From assembly GCA_964622465.1 (NCBI GenBank), contig CAZUQH010000003.1:1-49370 (forward strand): DNA of 49,370 nt. Direction: 5' to 3'. A program made the translations under genes and the position numbers. Positions 49,368 through 49,370 of the stretch are shown here, one piece after another; positions within the stretch are counted from its first letter, which is position 1; each line of letters starts with the position of its first letter. Origin of the DNA: CAZUQH01 sp964622465 (GTDB taxonomy: Bacteria > CG03 > CAZUQH01). The notes beneath the pieces are model-generated. The model saw only the letters and a program-made list of their open reading frames with translations. It ran no database searches and had not been told where the DNA came from.

Positions 49368-49370
49368 GTG

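Overview
The window is ordinary bacterial chromosome from a diderm-type bacterium with meso-diaminopimelate peptidoglycan. The evidence is a complete mur/fts run, a MurE with the DNPR motif, a vegetative sigma factor, HrcA/CIRCE heat-shock control and class A RNase P RNA. A run of exactly 100 N at 18385-18484 marks a draft scaffold, probably a metagenome-assembled genome. The pairing of a GH57 branching enzyme with a DUF4912 protein, the compact overlapping genes and the recurrent GCCTGCGGCTAC repeats would suit an uncultured lineage such as Omnitrophota or a neighbouring phylum; that placement is inference. No phage, transposase, CRISPR array or defence gene is visible, and I found no convincing new multigene system.

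Layout. 1-2851: small membrane protein, rplM-rpsI, then sppA and a Yip1-family membrane protein. 2848-10098: arginine genes argC-argJ, tsaC, a YwlE-like phosphatase, glyA, a WecA-like glycosyl-phosphate transferase, wecB and a YjbQ protein, nearly all overlapping or touching. 10113-14326 (minus strand): GH57 glucan branching enzyme, DUF4912 protein, LipM-like octanoyltransferase and lipA. 14332-14500: nested palindromic repeat. 14593-18265: apbE, uvrB and a short birA. 18266-18549: purA promoter, palindromic repeats and the N gap. 18550-21544: purA-purB and a DUF3467 protein. 21541-28316: CIRCE-controlled hrcA-grpE-dnaK-dnaJ followed by rsmE and mtaB. 28376-33624: HIT protein, rpsU, NIF3-like protein, dnaG and rpoD. 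33705-36084: two tRNAs, a zinc-ribbon coiled-coil protein, RNase HI, RNase P RNA and a HAMP membrane protein. 36163-49367: the dcw cluster mraZ-rsmH-ftsL-ftsI-murE-murF-mraY-murD-ftsW-murG-murC-murB.

The genes form a coherent housekeeping set. The dcw cluster makes lipid II and the divisome FtsL/FtsI/FtsW core under MraZ control. hrcA-grpE-dnaK-dnaJ is the heat-shock operon, and dnaG-rpoD a macromolecular-synthesis operon. Promoters fit the encoded sigma-70, with TTGAC(A/T), 17-18 bp and TATAAT-like hexamers. Two -35 boxes contain the TGA stop of the gene upstream.

The points most worth a second look are: an ftsL with no ATG/GTG/TTG that appears to start at ATA; an in-frame palindromic insertion of about 35 codons beside the self-cleavage site of ArgJ; the 55-bp identical ends around the N gap, which look like an assembly-graph overlap; and the palindromic repeat family at 14332 and 18321-18539.
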